From Cystobasidium ongulense (Eukaryota; Basidiomycota; Cystobasidiomycetes; Cystobasidiales; Cystobasidiaceae), in the NCBI GenBank assembly GCA_022835595.1, contig BQUP01000001.1:62001-126000 (forward strand): a stretch of 64,000 bases of DNA. The letters run 5' to 3'. Numbering within the stretch: the first letter of the stretch is position 1; each line of letters starts with the position of its first letter. Both the position numbers and the translations under genes were made by a program. Under the pieces are notes generated by a model. It did no database searches, was not told where the DNA came from, and saw nothing but the letters and a program-made list of their open reading frames with translations. Below, one piece after another: positions 1-11,100 of the stretch.

Positions 1-852
1 AATATACTACTTGGGATAAAGATGTCGTTCTTCAAGGGATGATCAAAGATGCATTGGATCTGGTGAACTGGTGTAAGAGATTGGAGGTTGACACTTTACT
101 ACTTTATGATGAGAATGGTGAGTCTATACACTCCCTCTCTCTCCCTCTGGGTCGATTGTAGAGACAAAGGCTGATAGCTGACCTTTCGCGAATACGATAA
201 AACGCGTCAAACAGGCATATTCAAGGAGCATTCTGCACAACTAAAGCACAAATTACGAAGCATCTCAACTGAATTATACGAGATCTCAGAACAAACAATT
301 CTTCTAGATAATGCATTACGGATAACTTTACTTTGTCGAAAAGATGGGAAAGAACACTTGGCTAAAGTGACAAGAAGTATTTCAAAGAATGTAAAAGCTG
401 GATTTATTGAAAAGGAGGATATAGATGTGGAGTATGTACAGGACAAATTATACTGTATGTCTTTCATATTCCTCAGACTGAAAACTCTCCCTTGCTAAGC
501 TTGTGAACACGAAACAAAACTGACCATTATTGTCCACCGTACGAACAAAGCTTCACTCTGTCCTGAACCAGATCTGCTTATTGTACTCGGAGGTCTACAT
601 TTACGATTGAGAGCTTTCCCACCTTGGCATACAAGACTATGCGAAATCTAGTGCGTAGTGCTTCCCGACTTGTTATCCAAAACTGAGACAATAGAAAGAG
701 CCTGATAAAGAAGCTAATCATCTCCTTTTCGTCACTTGGTAAACAGCCACGATTCATCTCTAAGTCTCCTAGGTCCACCTCGTTTGAGATATTCAACGTT
801 TAGAAGAGCAATGGACAATTATGCTGGGTGTCAACAACGTTTCGGACGGTGA
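1..852 (+). CDS. NUS1: NUS1-like subunit of the cis-prenyltransferase complex (5' end off the window)
   Basis: Partner subunit of dehydrodolichyl diphosphate synthase at the ER, which makes the dolichol carrier for N-glycosylation. Visible exons are 3-117 (5' truncated), 215-454, 551-650 and 747-852. They join in phase to give LLLYDENG, then ITLLCRKDGKEH, then CPEPDLLIVLGG, PPWHTRLCEIY and a C-terminal MDNYAGCQQRFGR. The order matches the NUS1/NgBR family: a CPDPDL-like motif, a PWHIRLTEI-like motif and the final RxG motif (here RFG) needed for catalysis by the heteromer. The last junction was chosen because only the acceptor at 746/747 restores this tail; reading straight through exon 3 hits a stop at once. 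The membrane-anchor N-terminus lies left of the window. It converges on MIM2. Confidence 0.88.
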
Positions 853-1283
853 TTGGCATTATCATTCCTATGTAGTATTTGACTTGAGTGTACTTGTATA
901 TCCAGATCAGTCTTTGGATACATGACCCTGAAACGAATAGTTCCCAAGTTTGTACTAGATTAGACGAGGGTGAATCGTGTCGGGGCTTGCGATGTGTCAC
1001 CTTGCTATCGAGTCGACCTCTCGAGCATAGACCTGACGGAGAGGAGCTTCCCCGAAACTGGGTTAGGCATTGAGGCCTTCTGGTACCGTCTTGCATATCT
1101 TGCTAGTACATGCGTCACACTGCCTGCTCAAGTGTGACTGCCTTGCTCTGCATATGCGCATGGCCTGCATGGCTCCCGAATTGACGACGTGACGTGTCGG
1201 TTAGGCGGGGTACGCAATTGAGAGCTTGCAAGCGGGAAGTCTGTGGGTTCAGGAGGGATGGGGGAGTTGCTAAGGGTGTATTT
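853..1283. other. Convergent intergenic region NUS1/MIM2
   Basis: 431 bp holding the 3' untranslated regions of two convergent genes. Open frames here are short, lack family resemblance and run across mixed composition. I see no RNA gene or repeat. Confidence 0.6.
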
Positions 1284-1815
1284 CTAAGATGTAGCCCTCT
1301 TCAACCAAGCTTCCGGGATAAAGAGAGTCCACTTCCATCCTACTTTGATGTACTGTGCGTATACTGCGTGGACAATTGTCAGACGGAGACTGGAAGGCGT
1401 GCAAGATGACCGACTCACAAAAGTAACTCCACCTCCTCCCTAGGTACTTGCCGAGAGTGGGCATGATGAGCACACTCACCGCCAACTGCAACTGCCTCAT
1501 GTTCTCTTCCCATTCCCGTTCTGCCGCTTGGAGTTCTTGCAGTTCCGAGTCGTCCGAGTCGTAGGACGTGGACGACGATGACGATGAGAACGACGAGTCC
1601 GATGCACTGTCGCTGTCGTGCAGTCTGCCATTCGCTCGTCGTGGCTTGTACGAGTCTGGATAGTATCCCGTGCGGTGGTCGATGGGTCCCATGGCGCAGA
1701 GTGCAGTAGGTGCGAGGGTGCCTGGAATACTATGCTGCTCCTGGCCTGAACAGCGAACGAGTGGGTGTGCTTGCGGCGAGTAGGGAGGTGGATGTACTTC
1801 ATCACCACCCATCAT
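1284..1815 (-). CDS. MIM2: Mim2-like mitochondrial outer-membrane import protein
   Basis: Likely the Mim2 subunit of the MIM complex, which inserts alpha-helical proteins into the mitochondrial outer membrane. Two exons (1815-1419 and 1363-1284, intron 55 nt) give 158 residues. The N-terminal half is Pro-rich, followed by a Ser/Asp tract (SYDSDDSELQELQ), then EREWEENMRQLQLAVSVLIM, PTLGKYLGRRWSYF and, in exon 2, LYAQYIKVGWKW. Fungal Mim2 proteins share this layout: acidic/Ser-rich cytosolic part, WEESLxQLQ-like stretch, one membrane helix, then GKxLGRRWxYW and YARYLRLG. The exon 2 frame fits exactly with phase and ends in a stop at 1284-1286. The first ATG of the frame was taken as start; the second codon is also ATG. 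It is transcribed divergently from PYK1. Confidence 0.75.
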
Positions 1816-1953
1816 CTCGTGAGGATATCGAAATCCTCGATCAACCGCTGCTGCTTCTGCGCTTCAACGTGCACTCGCAGCTCTGACCCAACCACCACCA
1901 TCACCACCATCCCATTCCTTCCATTACTCGCGCAGCTCAGCACACACCCAGCC
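1816..1953. promoter_or_regulatory. Bidirectional promoter MIM2/PYK1
   Basis: Only 138 bp separate the two divergent start codons, so both 5' untranslated regions and core promoters must fit here or reach into the neighbouring genes. The PYK1 side is C-rich with repeated CACCAC/CATCACC tracts around 1886-1925. No clear TATA box is visible between the start codons. Confidence 0.6.
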
Positions 1954-4525
1954 ATGTTCCCCACGACAGACTTCAGCGTGCGTCGTGCTTCTGCTCTCGC
2001 TCTCGCTCTGCGCGCATGCTGACCTCGTCTGGGCCGTTGATAACGAATGTCATACCCATCCACAGTCGACCTCGCAGCTGCAATGGCTCGGAACACTGGA
2101 CATCCCACCCGTCCAGGAAGCTGGCCTGAACCCCCACTTCCTGCGCAAGGTCGGTCCACGCTGTCCTGTGCTTGTGTCGTCCAACTCCCCACTCATCGCC
2201 ACTTGCTCGCTCCCTCCTGCTGATATTTTTCGCTGCTCAACCAAATCCAATGCCTTCAACGACACGACGGGCCTTTGCACTATGACTGCAGGTGAGCTAC
2301 ACGTGACTACATGTGCACGAGAACACTGCTGACTGTCTATCGCTGCAGACCTCCATCATCGCAACCATCGGTGGGCTCATTTAACCTCTTTTGACAGACA
2401 GACAGCTAGACCCGCAAGCTGACAAGCCAATGCTGCAAATTGTTGATTTCATCAGGCCCTAAAACCAACTCGGTCGAGATGATTGGAAAGCTCAGAGATG
2501 CTGGAATCAACGTTGGTATGTCGCTCTCTCATCCTCGTTCAAATTCCTCCTCCCTCTCTCTCGCTTGTGACACTGCGGGGGTTGGGCGGGTAAAATAGCA
2601 AATACTTTGCTGGCACGTGAAGAGGCGACTCTTTCATATATACTCAAATGCTAACTATCGTCAATACCTACTTTTCACAGTCCGAATGAACTTCTCGCAC
2701 GGAAGGTGCATATCTTGAGGCTCGTCTACTCTGTGAAAGGCCGCCCATCTGACAGGCTCGTCTCTCTCCAGCTACGACTACCACCAATCCGTCATCAACA
2801 ATGCACGTGAAGCCGAAAAGACAAAGCCAGGCCGCCCCCTTGCTATCGCCCTAGACACCGTTAGTCCAATATTCCCCTCTTTGCCTTCTCTCACACCCTT
2901 AATTTTGCTAACCATCTTACCATTTCCCACGTTCTCAGAAAGGACCCGAAATCCGAACTGGTAACATGGTCAATGACGAAGATATCAAGATTGCCGCTGG
3001 ACATCAAATGATCTTCTCCACTGATGACAAGTATGCCACTTCGTGCACCGAAAAGGTCTACTACATTGACTACAAGAACATTACCAAGGTTATCGAAGTT
3101 GGCAAGATCATCTACGTTGACGATGGTGTTCTATCATTCACCGTTTTGGAAATTGTCGATGCTCAAACTTTGAAAGTACAAGCTATCAACAATGGTACTC
3201 TATCATCCAAAAAAGGTGTCAATCTACCAGGAACAAATGTCGATCTTCCTCCTATCTCTGAAAAGGATAAGGCAGATTTAGATTTTGGTGTTAGAAACGG
3301 TGTCGATATGATTTTTGCTTCTTTTATTAGAAGAGGTCAAGATGTTAGGGATATTAGATCTCATCTAGGTGAAGCAGGAGCCAAGATTAAAATTATCGTC
3401 AAGATTGAAAACTTGCAAGGTGTCGCGAACTTTGATGAGATCTTGAAAGAAACAGATGGTGTTATGGTCGCTAGAGGTGATTTAGGTATCGAAATTCCTG
3501 CTTCTCAGGTTTTCATGGCTCAGAAAATGATGATTGCTAAATGTCAAATCGCTGGTAAACCCTCTATCTGTGCTACTCAAATGTTGGAGAGCATGACCGT
3601 GAGTTTCCTTTTACAACAACTCTACAACCCCTCTTTAGTTCAACTAACCTGATCTGCCCTGTCTTTTCTTCTCTCTCTCTTCAATCCAGTACAACCCTCG
3701 TCCTACACGAGCTGAAGTCTCCGACGTCGCCAATGCCGTTCTAGATGGCGCAGATTGCGTAATGTTGTCTGGAGAGACTGCCAAGGGTGCTTATCCTATC
3801 GCAGCCGGTGAGTTCCGTCATCAAATAGTTGCTTCTCTTTTATGGGTTTGCCAGCTCTGACACCTGTCATTTTCCACCTCCCTTTCTCTGACCTCCCCTC
3901 CTCTCTCAGTTCAAATGATGGCCGAGACATGCTACCTCGCGGAATCTACCATCTGCTACCCACCCCTGTTCAACGAGCTCCGTCAGCTTACCCCCCGTCC
4001 TACACACACTACCGAAACAGTAGCTATGGCAGCAGTCGCAGCATCGCTCGAACAAAATGCTGGTGCAATTCTAGTAATGTCAACTTCTGGAAATACAGCA
4101 AGATTAATCTCAAAATTCAGACCTAGATGTCCAATCATGACATTAACTAGAAATGATGTTACAGCAAGACAGATTCATTTACATAGAGGATGCTATCCAT
4201 TTTATTTCAATGAACCTAGACCTTCTACTGATGAAGGTTGGCAAACTGATGTCGACAATAGAATTAGATATGGTCTTAAACAAGGTCTTGAATTGGGTAT
4301 CTTGAGAAGAGGTGATACTATTATTGCTGTTCAGGGCTGGAAGAGCGGTGGTTCCAATACCAGTGAGTTACTCTCTCTTTCTCTCATTGCTGAGATCTAG
4401 ATTTGGGTTTTCCACATCTGCATATACTGATTCACACACTGGGCTCGTGCCTTATTACAGACACAATGAGAATTCTCAGCGTTCCACACGATGCCAACGA
4501 CTACAAGCTACAGCCTACATCATAA
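1954..4525 (+). CDS. PYK1: Pyruvate kinase
   Basis: Catalyses phosphoenolpyruvate + ADP to pyruvate + ATP, the last step of glycolysis, in the cytosol. Ten exons: 1954-1977, 2066-2149, 2349-2370, 2456-2515, 2681-2705, 2772-2859, 2939-3598, 3690-3807, 3910-4362, 4461-4525, giving 532 residues, close to the fungal norm. The start MFPTTDFS is joined to [14 protein letters not shown], then [20 protein letters not shown] and [16 protein letters not shown], all pyruvate kinase consensus. Later motifs are [10 protein letters not shown], the active-site [12 protein letters not shown] near residue 275, [20 protein letters not shown] and the C-terminal allosteric domain. The first 900 bp are chopped into six exons of 22-88 nt, while the rest has long exons. 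Start chosen because the next family-conserved motif follows after one intron; other fungal enzymes begin similarly. Confidence 0.96.
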
Positions 4526-5483
4526 AGAGCTGCCCCAGCTTCCAGATCTCACGCCGGAAAATGGTCAATGCTTACTCAAGTAATACAACCGAACCAGCTG
4601 GACAAAAGTAGCTAAGCAATCAACATAAGGATAGAAAACAGCCAATTGAGTAACTAGTTACATCTTCTTACTGTCTTCAGGCATCTACCTTTCCTACCTT
4701 TTAACTTCTCCCTTCACCCATTCCCTCTTTATAATCCGATTAGATTCTTAGAAGTGTTCCCTTTTTTTCTTCTTTTACCCTATCAATGCACAATATGCAA
4801 TAAAACCTTCTTAAGACCCCCGCCAATCAGCCCTTTCCTTGCAGAATCGATCAAGTTCATAGTTTTTCTCTCAAGCGCCTTTGTTCTGTTGCATTTCAGT
4901 CTTTTCTGCTATAACAGAAGAAAGAGCTATGAAGCTATCTTTCTAATTTCTTGACAGAATGGAAAACCTGAACACTCGTACATGCTTCGTGTCAATTGTT
5001 CGGCTCGGCTATCTTCTTATCTTGCCTGTCTAGGAAACATGTGATGTCCACTCAGAATCGAGAATTGGTTCTCCACATGCAAGGCTGGTCTTTATGCATG
5101 CTCACACACCAACGGTAACAAGCATGCAGGGTTGGGCAAAGACAAAGAAGGGAGCTTGTCTTCTGGAAATCCCTGATACTGCTTCATTTCATTTGGATTT
5201 GGAAAGGGTAGAGAGGTATCGTGTCGCCTCCAGATAACTTGATAACAATAGTGGTAACAACCAAAAAGACCTCAGGCAAGTAGAAGAAAAGACTAGGGCA
5301 CAGTGAGACCGCTATACTATCACTTCATAGGCAAGTCCTTATAATGCAAGTAAATGACCAACTGTTTGGCTTGTCTTGCACTGCAGTGAACCCCAAAAGC
5401 GGAAGGGGGTATACCAACATCAATAGAAACAAAATCTTGAAAATTCTAATCCTGTAACGGGATATGGAAGTAACTTGTCCTTT
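4526..5483. other. Convergent intergenic region PYK1/aspartic protease
   Basis: 958 bp with T-rich and pyrimidine-rich sequence after PYK1 (about 4660-4920), plausible as 3' untranslated region. No open frame with family resemblance, no hairpin or repeat that stands out. Confidence 0.6.
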
Positions 5484-7283
5484 CTATAGAATAGGAGGAA
5501 CATCGGTACGATTTGCAAGACCAACTTGAAGAGCTGTTTGTTGTGCATTTCCATAGGATAGTACGAGGTCTGAAACAAAGAAACAAGATTGATGGGTCAG
5601 CGTGGGGCGGGTCAACATCCTGATCCTGAAGACATAGAGGTAAAAGCTGATGAACAAGGACTTACATCTATTCTTGATGAAAACATCACCTAGAACAGCA
5701 AAATCACTCGAACCACCTTGTATACCAGAGATACATAAACCATCATTTCGTCCACTTGATCTGAATGCTAAATCTTGTACTGGTATACCCCATCTATGTC
5801 CACCAATTAAAAAGAAAATATTCGGATCTCCATTTGGATTTGCTACTCTTGGTAGATTACTAACAGAGCAAGGTACATACCAAGCTCCTTCGCCAGTGTT
5901 AAAACTTGAACCTGGGATTCTAGAATGTATCTTTGATGCTACTGTTGTAGAAACGTAGACTAATGTTGTACCTGTATCTATAATAGCTCTTCTTGCTTCT
6001 CCAGGGCTATACATTTGGATATTGTTGACGTAGATTCCAGGAACATCGACACCCCAATAATAGTTTGAAGTAACAGGAGTATAAACGATAGGAGATGAAA
6101 CAAAGTCATTGTTGATCGAACCCCATCTATACTCGCCACCACCTTGCAGATTACCAACTGTCCCTTTCTTGACAAGTGCAATACCAACTAAAGGATTAGC
6201 TAATTTTGTTTCTTTGACTAGTTTAGAAAATGGAGTAACATTATTTTCAACGAAAGAAAGTGGATCAGGACCAATACCTAATATACCATCATAAACTCTA
6301 GCTCCACTTCCTTTAACTTGGGACGTAATAATACCTAATAATTGATTTGAATTTGTACTTAATCCTAGACTGAGACCTACTACATCGCTTCCTAAGAAAC
6401 CAGACATTGTTGTACCATCACCGTAAGCCGTTTGGAATTGTGCGTTTGCTGATGTGTATGTTGTAGATGATGCGTACTCGAAGGGCTTGCGTGTAGCTAA
6501 ACCACATGTCGTACAGGCGGGATCAAAGACCGTAGTATCGGCAGAACCGGAATCGATGAACATGGTGAGTCTCTGAGGCGGTGTTCCAAATGAGATGTTA
6601 GCCAGCCACTGTGTAAAAGCAGTGTGGAGTTATGCAGATGGAAGAAGTCAGTGTGTGTAACCTACAAGTCAAGAGCATAGGAGTTTAGGCCAACTCACAG
6701 CGTTATCATTCTGGCTGTTCATGAGACGAGTAGTGACGGCATTATCCCACCCGGCATCGACGACAGTCTGAATTCCAAGATTGACAGACAGGAGAGAGTT
6801 GTCGGTATTACCATCGCTTCCACCTTTGCCAAGCAAGGCACCCAGGTTTAGCTCGAGACCGAGTAACCTTTTGTTATGTTGCTCTGCGTCATTCGAGGTG
6901 GATCTTTTCTGATGGTGCGATTGCTGATCATGTCTAGCTGATCTACCCTTTTTCTTGCTCTTGAACAATCCTAGACCCAAGTCAAGCTTTACCGTATTTC
7001 CTAACAATCCCACGCCAAGGTCGAGATTCAAACCGAGGAGTGTACTATCCACTCTGCTTTTGAGTTTCGAGTACTTGCTGAGATCATTCTTGAATAGACC
7101 ATACTTGAGTATACCTTGAGTGAGGAGGTCTAGGATCTCTGGTGCATATCTGTCGTTGTATACGAGTGGGACGACGCTCGCGCCTGCTGTTGCTGGCTGG
7201 GTGGATTGGGAATGAGTGGCAGGGAGGAGGGTGGTACTGACGAGGCAGAGGAGGGCGAGGGAGGACGACGATAGCCCGCGCAT
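5484..7283 (-). CDS. Secreted pepsin-like (family A1) aspartic protease
   Basis: Predicted secreted or vacuolar endopeptidase. Exons 7283-6699, 6608-5666 and 5569-5484 give 537 residues. A signal peptide (MRGLSSSSLALLCLVSTTLL) is followed by a roughly 170-residue propeptide containing Leu/Gly/Asp/Asn repeats (LGLNLDLGVGLLG, VKLDLGLGLF, LGLELNLGALLG) and basic sites (KSKKKGR, QKRS, NKR) suited to Kex2-type cleavage. Exon 2 opens with WLANISFGTPPQRLT, then the first catalytic motif FIDSGS (Asp about 214), the flap Tyr in AYGDGT (about 257) and the second catalytic motif AIIDTGTT (Asp about 406). FAVLGDVFIKNRY near the end is the usual A1 closing motif. The tail after it is short and not obviously a GPI signal. 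It is divergent from NPC1 and convergent with PYK1. Confidence 0.92.
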
Positions 7284-8130
7284 GGCCTGAGGATAGCCTT
7301 GACTGAGTGTGTGGTATCGCTACTACAGCCTGCAAGCAGAGGGAGTAGGAGGAACGCGGCTGCCAGAGGAGCGAGGAGTGGACACGAAGAACGAGGGTGG
7401 ATGCAGTGAGTGTGAGTGACGGCTATAATTGTGTGTGAATGAAAGCGAAGAGAGACGAGCAGCTCTCCTCTTGCTTCTCGTCGGTCGCTCTCACTCGCAC
7501 GCGAACAAGACGCACACCCGACTCGACTCGGCGCAACTCTCAGACGACGAGGAGACCCACGCAGGCACCAGTCTCAGCACAAGCATGTTCAGTGCACAGT
7601 TGCCTTCCCCTCCAGGCACCGGGACAGCGTAAGAATGATGCTCGCTTGCATGACGGCGATGGTGCGCGCGTGCGTGTTGGTTTGGCCAGTAGTGAGGCGA
7701 GGCACAGTTCATCATCAGGGTTTACCGTAGATCTGCTGGATGGTAATTCCAGAGTGTCATGCGGTGGATTGGCAGCGATAGGTGGGAGAAAGATAAGAAA
7801 GAGCTTGCTTGCTTGCTGATGGCTGGAGAAAGCTATCACGCCGGTGGCACACCCCGTACTCTCCAGCGAAATCACGCAAACAGCGCGAGAATGAAGCACA
7901 CGCCGACACACCATTGCGCTGAATCTCCCTATGCTATGCCTCCGGTGCTCTCACGGCTTGCGATGCCATAGCGCTTGACTCTTTCCCTGCACGCCCTCGC
8001 CACTCGCACACGCGATCATCCATCCCAGCGATACTCGACTGCACCTTGCAGCAACACCTCGACATTCGGTACACAAGTACAGCTGATTGGCTGAACTCGA
8101 CTGCCTGCCTGCCTGCAGCCTGACCTGCCC
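7284..8130. promoter_or_regulatory. Divergent promoter region, protease/NPC1
   Basis: 847 bp between the start codons of the aspartic protease and NPC1. It is GC-richer than the flanking coding exons and has no convincing gene; several overlapping open frames here read on both strands, which is typical of GC-rich noncoding DNA. Confidence 0.55.
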
Positions 8131-11100
8131 ATGAGGGTCCCCGGCTCAGGATGGCTGCTGGCTGTGTCACTAGCAACAGCAGTTCGCGCCGGCAACAGCA
8201 ACCATCTTGCGACCACACCGAAGACCATCCTCGATAGCAGCAGGCGCCAGGTCGACAGCAACGACACCTCGAAGCCCGTCCATCAGCCAGGATGGTGTGC
8301 CTTTGGATCAAGCGGGTCATGCGGTTCAAAGTCATTCATGCCGCTACCCTGTGCACAGTCAAGTCCCGCACAACTCGTCACCGATACTCTGCGTCAATCG
8401 CTCGAATCCATCTGCGGTATAACAGACTATACTCATTCATGCTGCAATGAAGAATCACTAGAGAAACTATCAGATTCACTCAGTCAAGCATCAGCTTTCA
8501 TAGCTCTATGTCCTGCATGCTCTGATTCTTTCAAGAGATACTATTGTGAATTCACTTGTTCACCAAATCAATCCACTTTTATCAATATTACTTCAACTCA
8601 AAACCTGACTGGAGGGGAGAATAAAGGACCAGCTGTCAAGAGCTTGGATTTTTATGTCAATCCTTCATTTGGGAAAGCATTCTTTAATGCTTGTAAAGAT
8701 GTCAAATTCGCAGCTACAAATGGTTACGCTATGGAATTCATTGGTGGCAATGCAAAAGATTGGATCTCATTCTTGAGATTTATGGGTCAGGAGAGACCAG
8801 GTTTAGGTTCTCCTTTCCAAATCAATTTTCCGCAACTCGAGGATGAAGAGGGTGATAGTGATGGGAGTGACAATACGACAGTGCCGATTCCAGATGGTAT
8901 AACACCCCTCAACCCACCCAAGCTAGACTGCGCCGATTCTTGCGCATGTGCAGATTGTCCTTCTCGTTGCTTGGAACTCCCTCCTTTACCCGATACATCC
9001 TCACACTGCCACATCGGAGCTCTCACTTGCGGATCCTTCTTCTTGATCCTAGCGTATTCTATACTCTTGCTATCCTTCATACTTGGTATAGGTATCAGGG
9101 ATCTATGGGCTAGGCGACATGTTATCTTCTCAAGCGGCTCAAACTCTCACACCGGGCATGGCAACAAACAAGGAAGGATATACCTTACTTCCTCCCCCGG
9201 TGATTATGATCGACTTGATTTGACAGACTCGAGAGGGGAGCATGCGTCAGTGGAAGGTGACGAGGAAGGTCTCAACATGCAGCCCACGACAGCACATGAT
9301 GGAAGTACTCCAGCAATAGACCCATCAAGCTCAAGGTGGCGAAGGAAACTATCCAATTTCATGAGAAGAAATGATAGCGATCCACACCAACGATCTGAAG
9401 CTTCTTCAAGTACAGCAATACGCAGTTCAGCCACTGGAGGTAGACGAGGAGATTCAGAATCAAACTCACAAAGATTAGGTAGAGGAGCTTCATTACTCTC
9501 TCCTGATGTATTAGCATCTTATTCACAACCACGTACTTATAAACTAAATAATATCTTAAGCTCGGCCTTCTATAAACTCGGTTTACTATGCGCTAGAAAT
9601 CCTTATATTACTATTATCATAGGACTTGTTATTTGTGGTGTCTTGAATGCTGGATGGGCTAAATTCGGTATCGAAAAAGATCCAGTCAGATTATGGGTTG
9701 AGAAAGGATCTGAATTGGAGATACAAAAAACTATATTCGAAGAGGAATTTGGACCTTTTTATCGGACCGAGCAAATCTTCTTATCTCGTCAACCTCGATC
9801 TCCTTCTAGCAATAAGAAAAGTCGTGCCAATGTTGAGGATCAAGTAGAGAGGAAACCGATTTTAGATTGGGAGATTATACAATGGTGGTCTGGTATAGAA
9901 GCTGAAATTAGAGGTTTGACATCACCAGCTGGAACTAAACTTTCAGATATTTGTTTCGCACCTACTTCTACTGAAGATGATACGAGTCAACGTACAGCTG
10001 AAGAATGTACAGTTCAGTCTTTTATGGGATACTTTAAGAATAATCTGGATGGAATCAATCAAGATACTTGGAAGAAGGAATTGGATTTCTGCGCTAGAAC
10101 TCCAACTGCGTGTTTGAGTAGTGCTGGTCAGCCTATGAATCCGAAATTATTATTTGGAGGACCGAGCGTGGATTTCTCTTCTTCAAGAAGCGGAGACGAC
10201 CAGCAGGAAGTTAGTTTGATGGATATGAATCTAGCTCAAAGCGGAGATTATAAAGCCAGTGAAGCAGAAGCTATCGTCATTACCTACGTTTTAGACAATT
10301 CTCTCGATTCTTTCAAAATACATAAAGCAGCAGAATGGGAACATACTTTGAAGCAATACCTTTCAGATCTATCAATCAAAGCAGAATCGGAACACGGATT
10401 GAGATTATCATTCTCTACTGAGATTTCTTTGGAAGAAGAATTAAATAAATCTACAAATACTGATGTTCCTATTGTGGTACTTTCTTACCTGGTTATGTTC
10501 TTTTATGTTTCTCTATCGCTGGGTGGTACTGGTGAAGGTATTTTATTCCTCATTTGGGCATTACTAGTTAAAGCTTTCTCGTCAGCTTCTAGACTTGTCA
10601 ACAAGAGAAGAAGGAAATCATCGGGTCCTATCTCCCTTGGTGATGATAATCTCGGCGACACTAGCTATTCTTCAATATCGAGAGCTTCAATATCTTCAGC
10701 GTTAAGAACAATTTTCGTAGATTCGAAATTCACTCTAGGTTTAGTAGGAATAGCTATAGTCTTACTATCAGTTAGTACATCAGTTGGTATTTTCTCCTTT
10801 TGTGGAGTCAAAGTTACACTTATCATAGCAGAAGTCATTCCATTCCTCGTTCTCGCAATTGGAGTAGATAACGTATTCATACTGTTACATGAACTACAAA
10901 GGCAAAATGCAAGAGCATATCAAAATGTACGTGCTATTTCTACGGGATTACCACCTGCTCTGTTAGCTGTTGGATCTGGACTTCAAGATAATGATGATAT
11001 TCTACAAGAAGATGAAATGGGAGATATTGACATTGATGATAGTGATTTACCTAGTGCTGAAGAACGTATAGCACGTGCATTAGGTAGAATGGGCCCTTCT

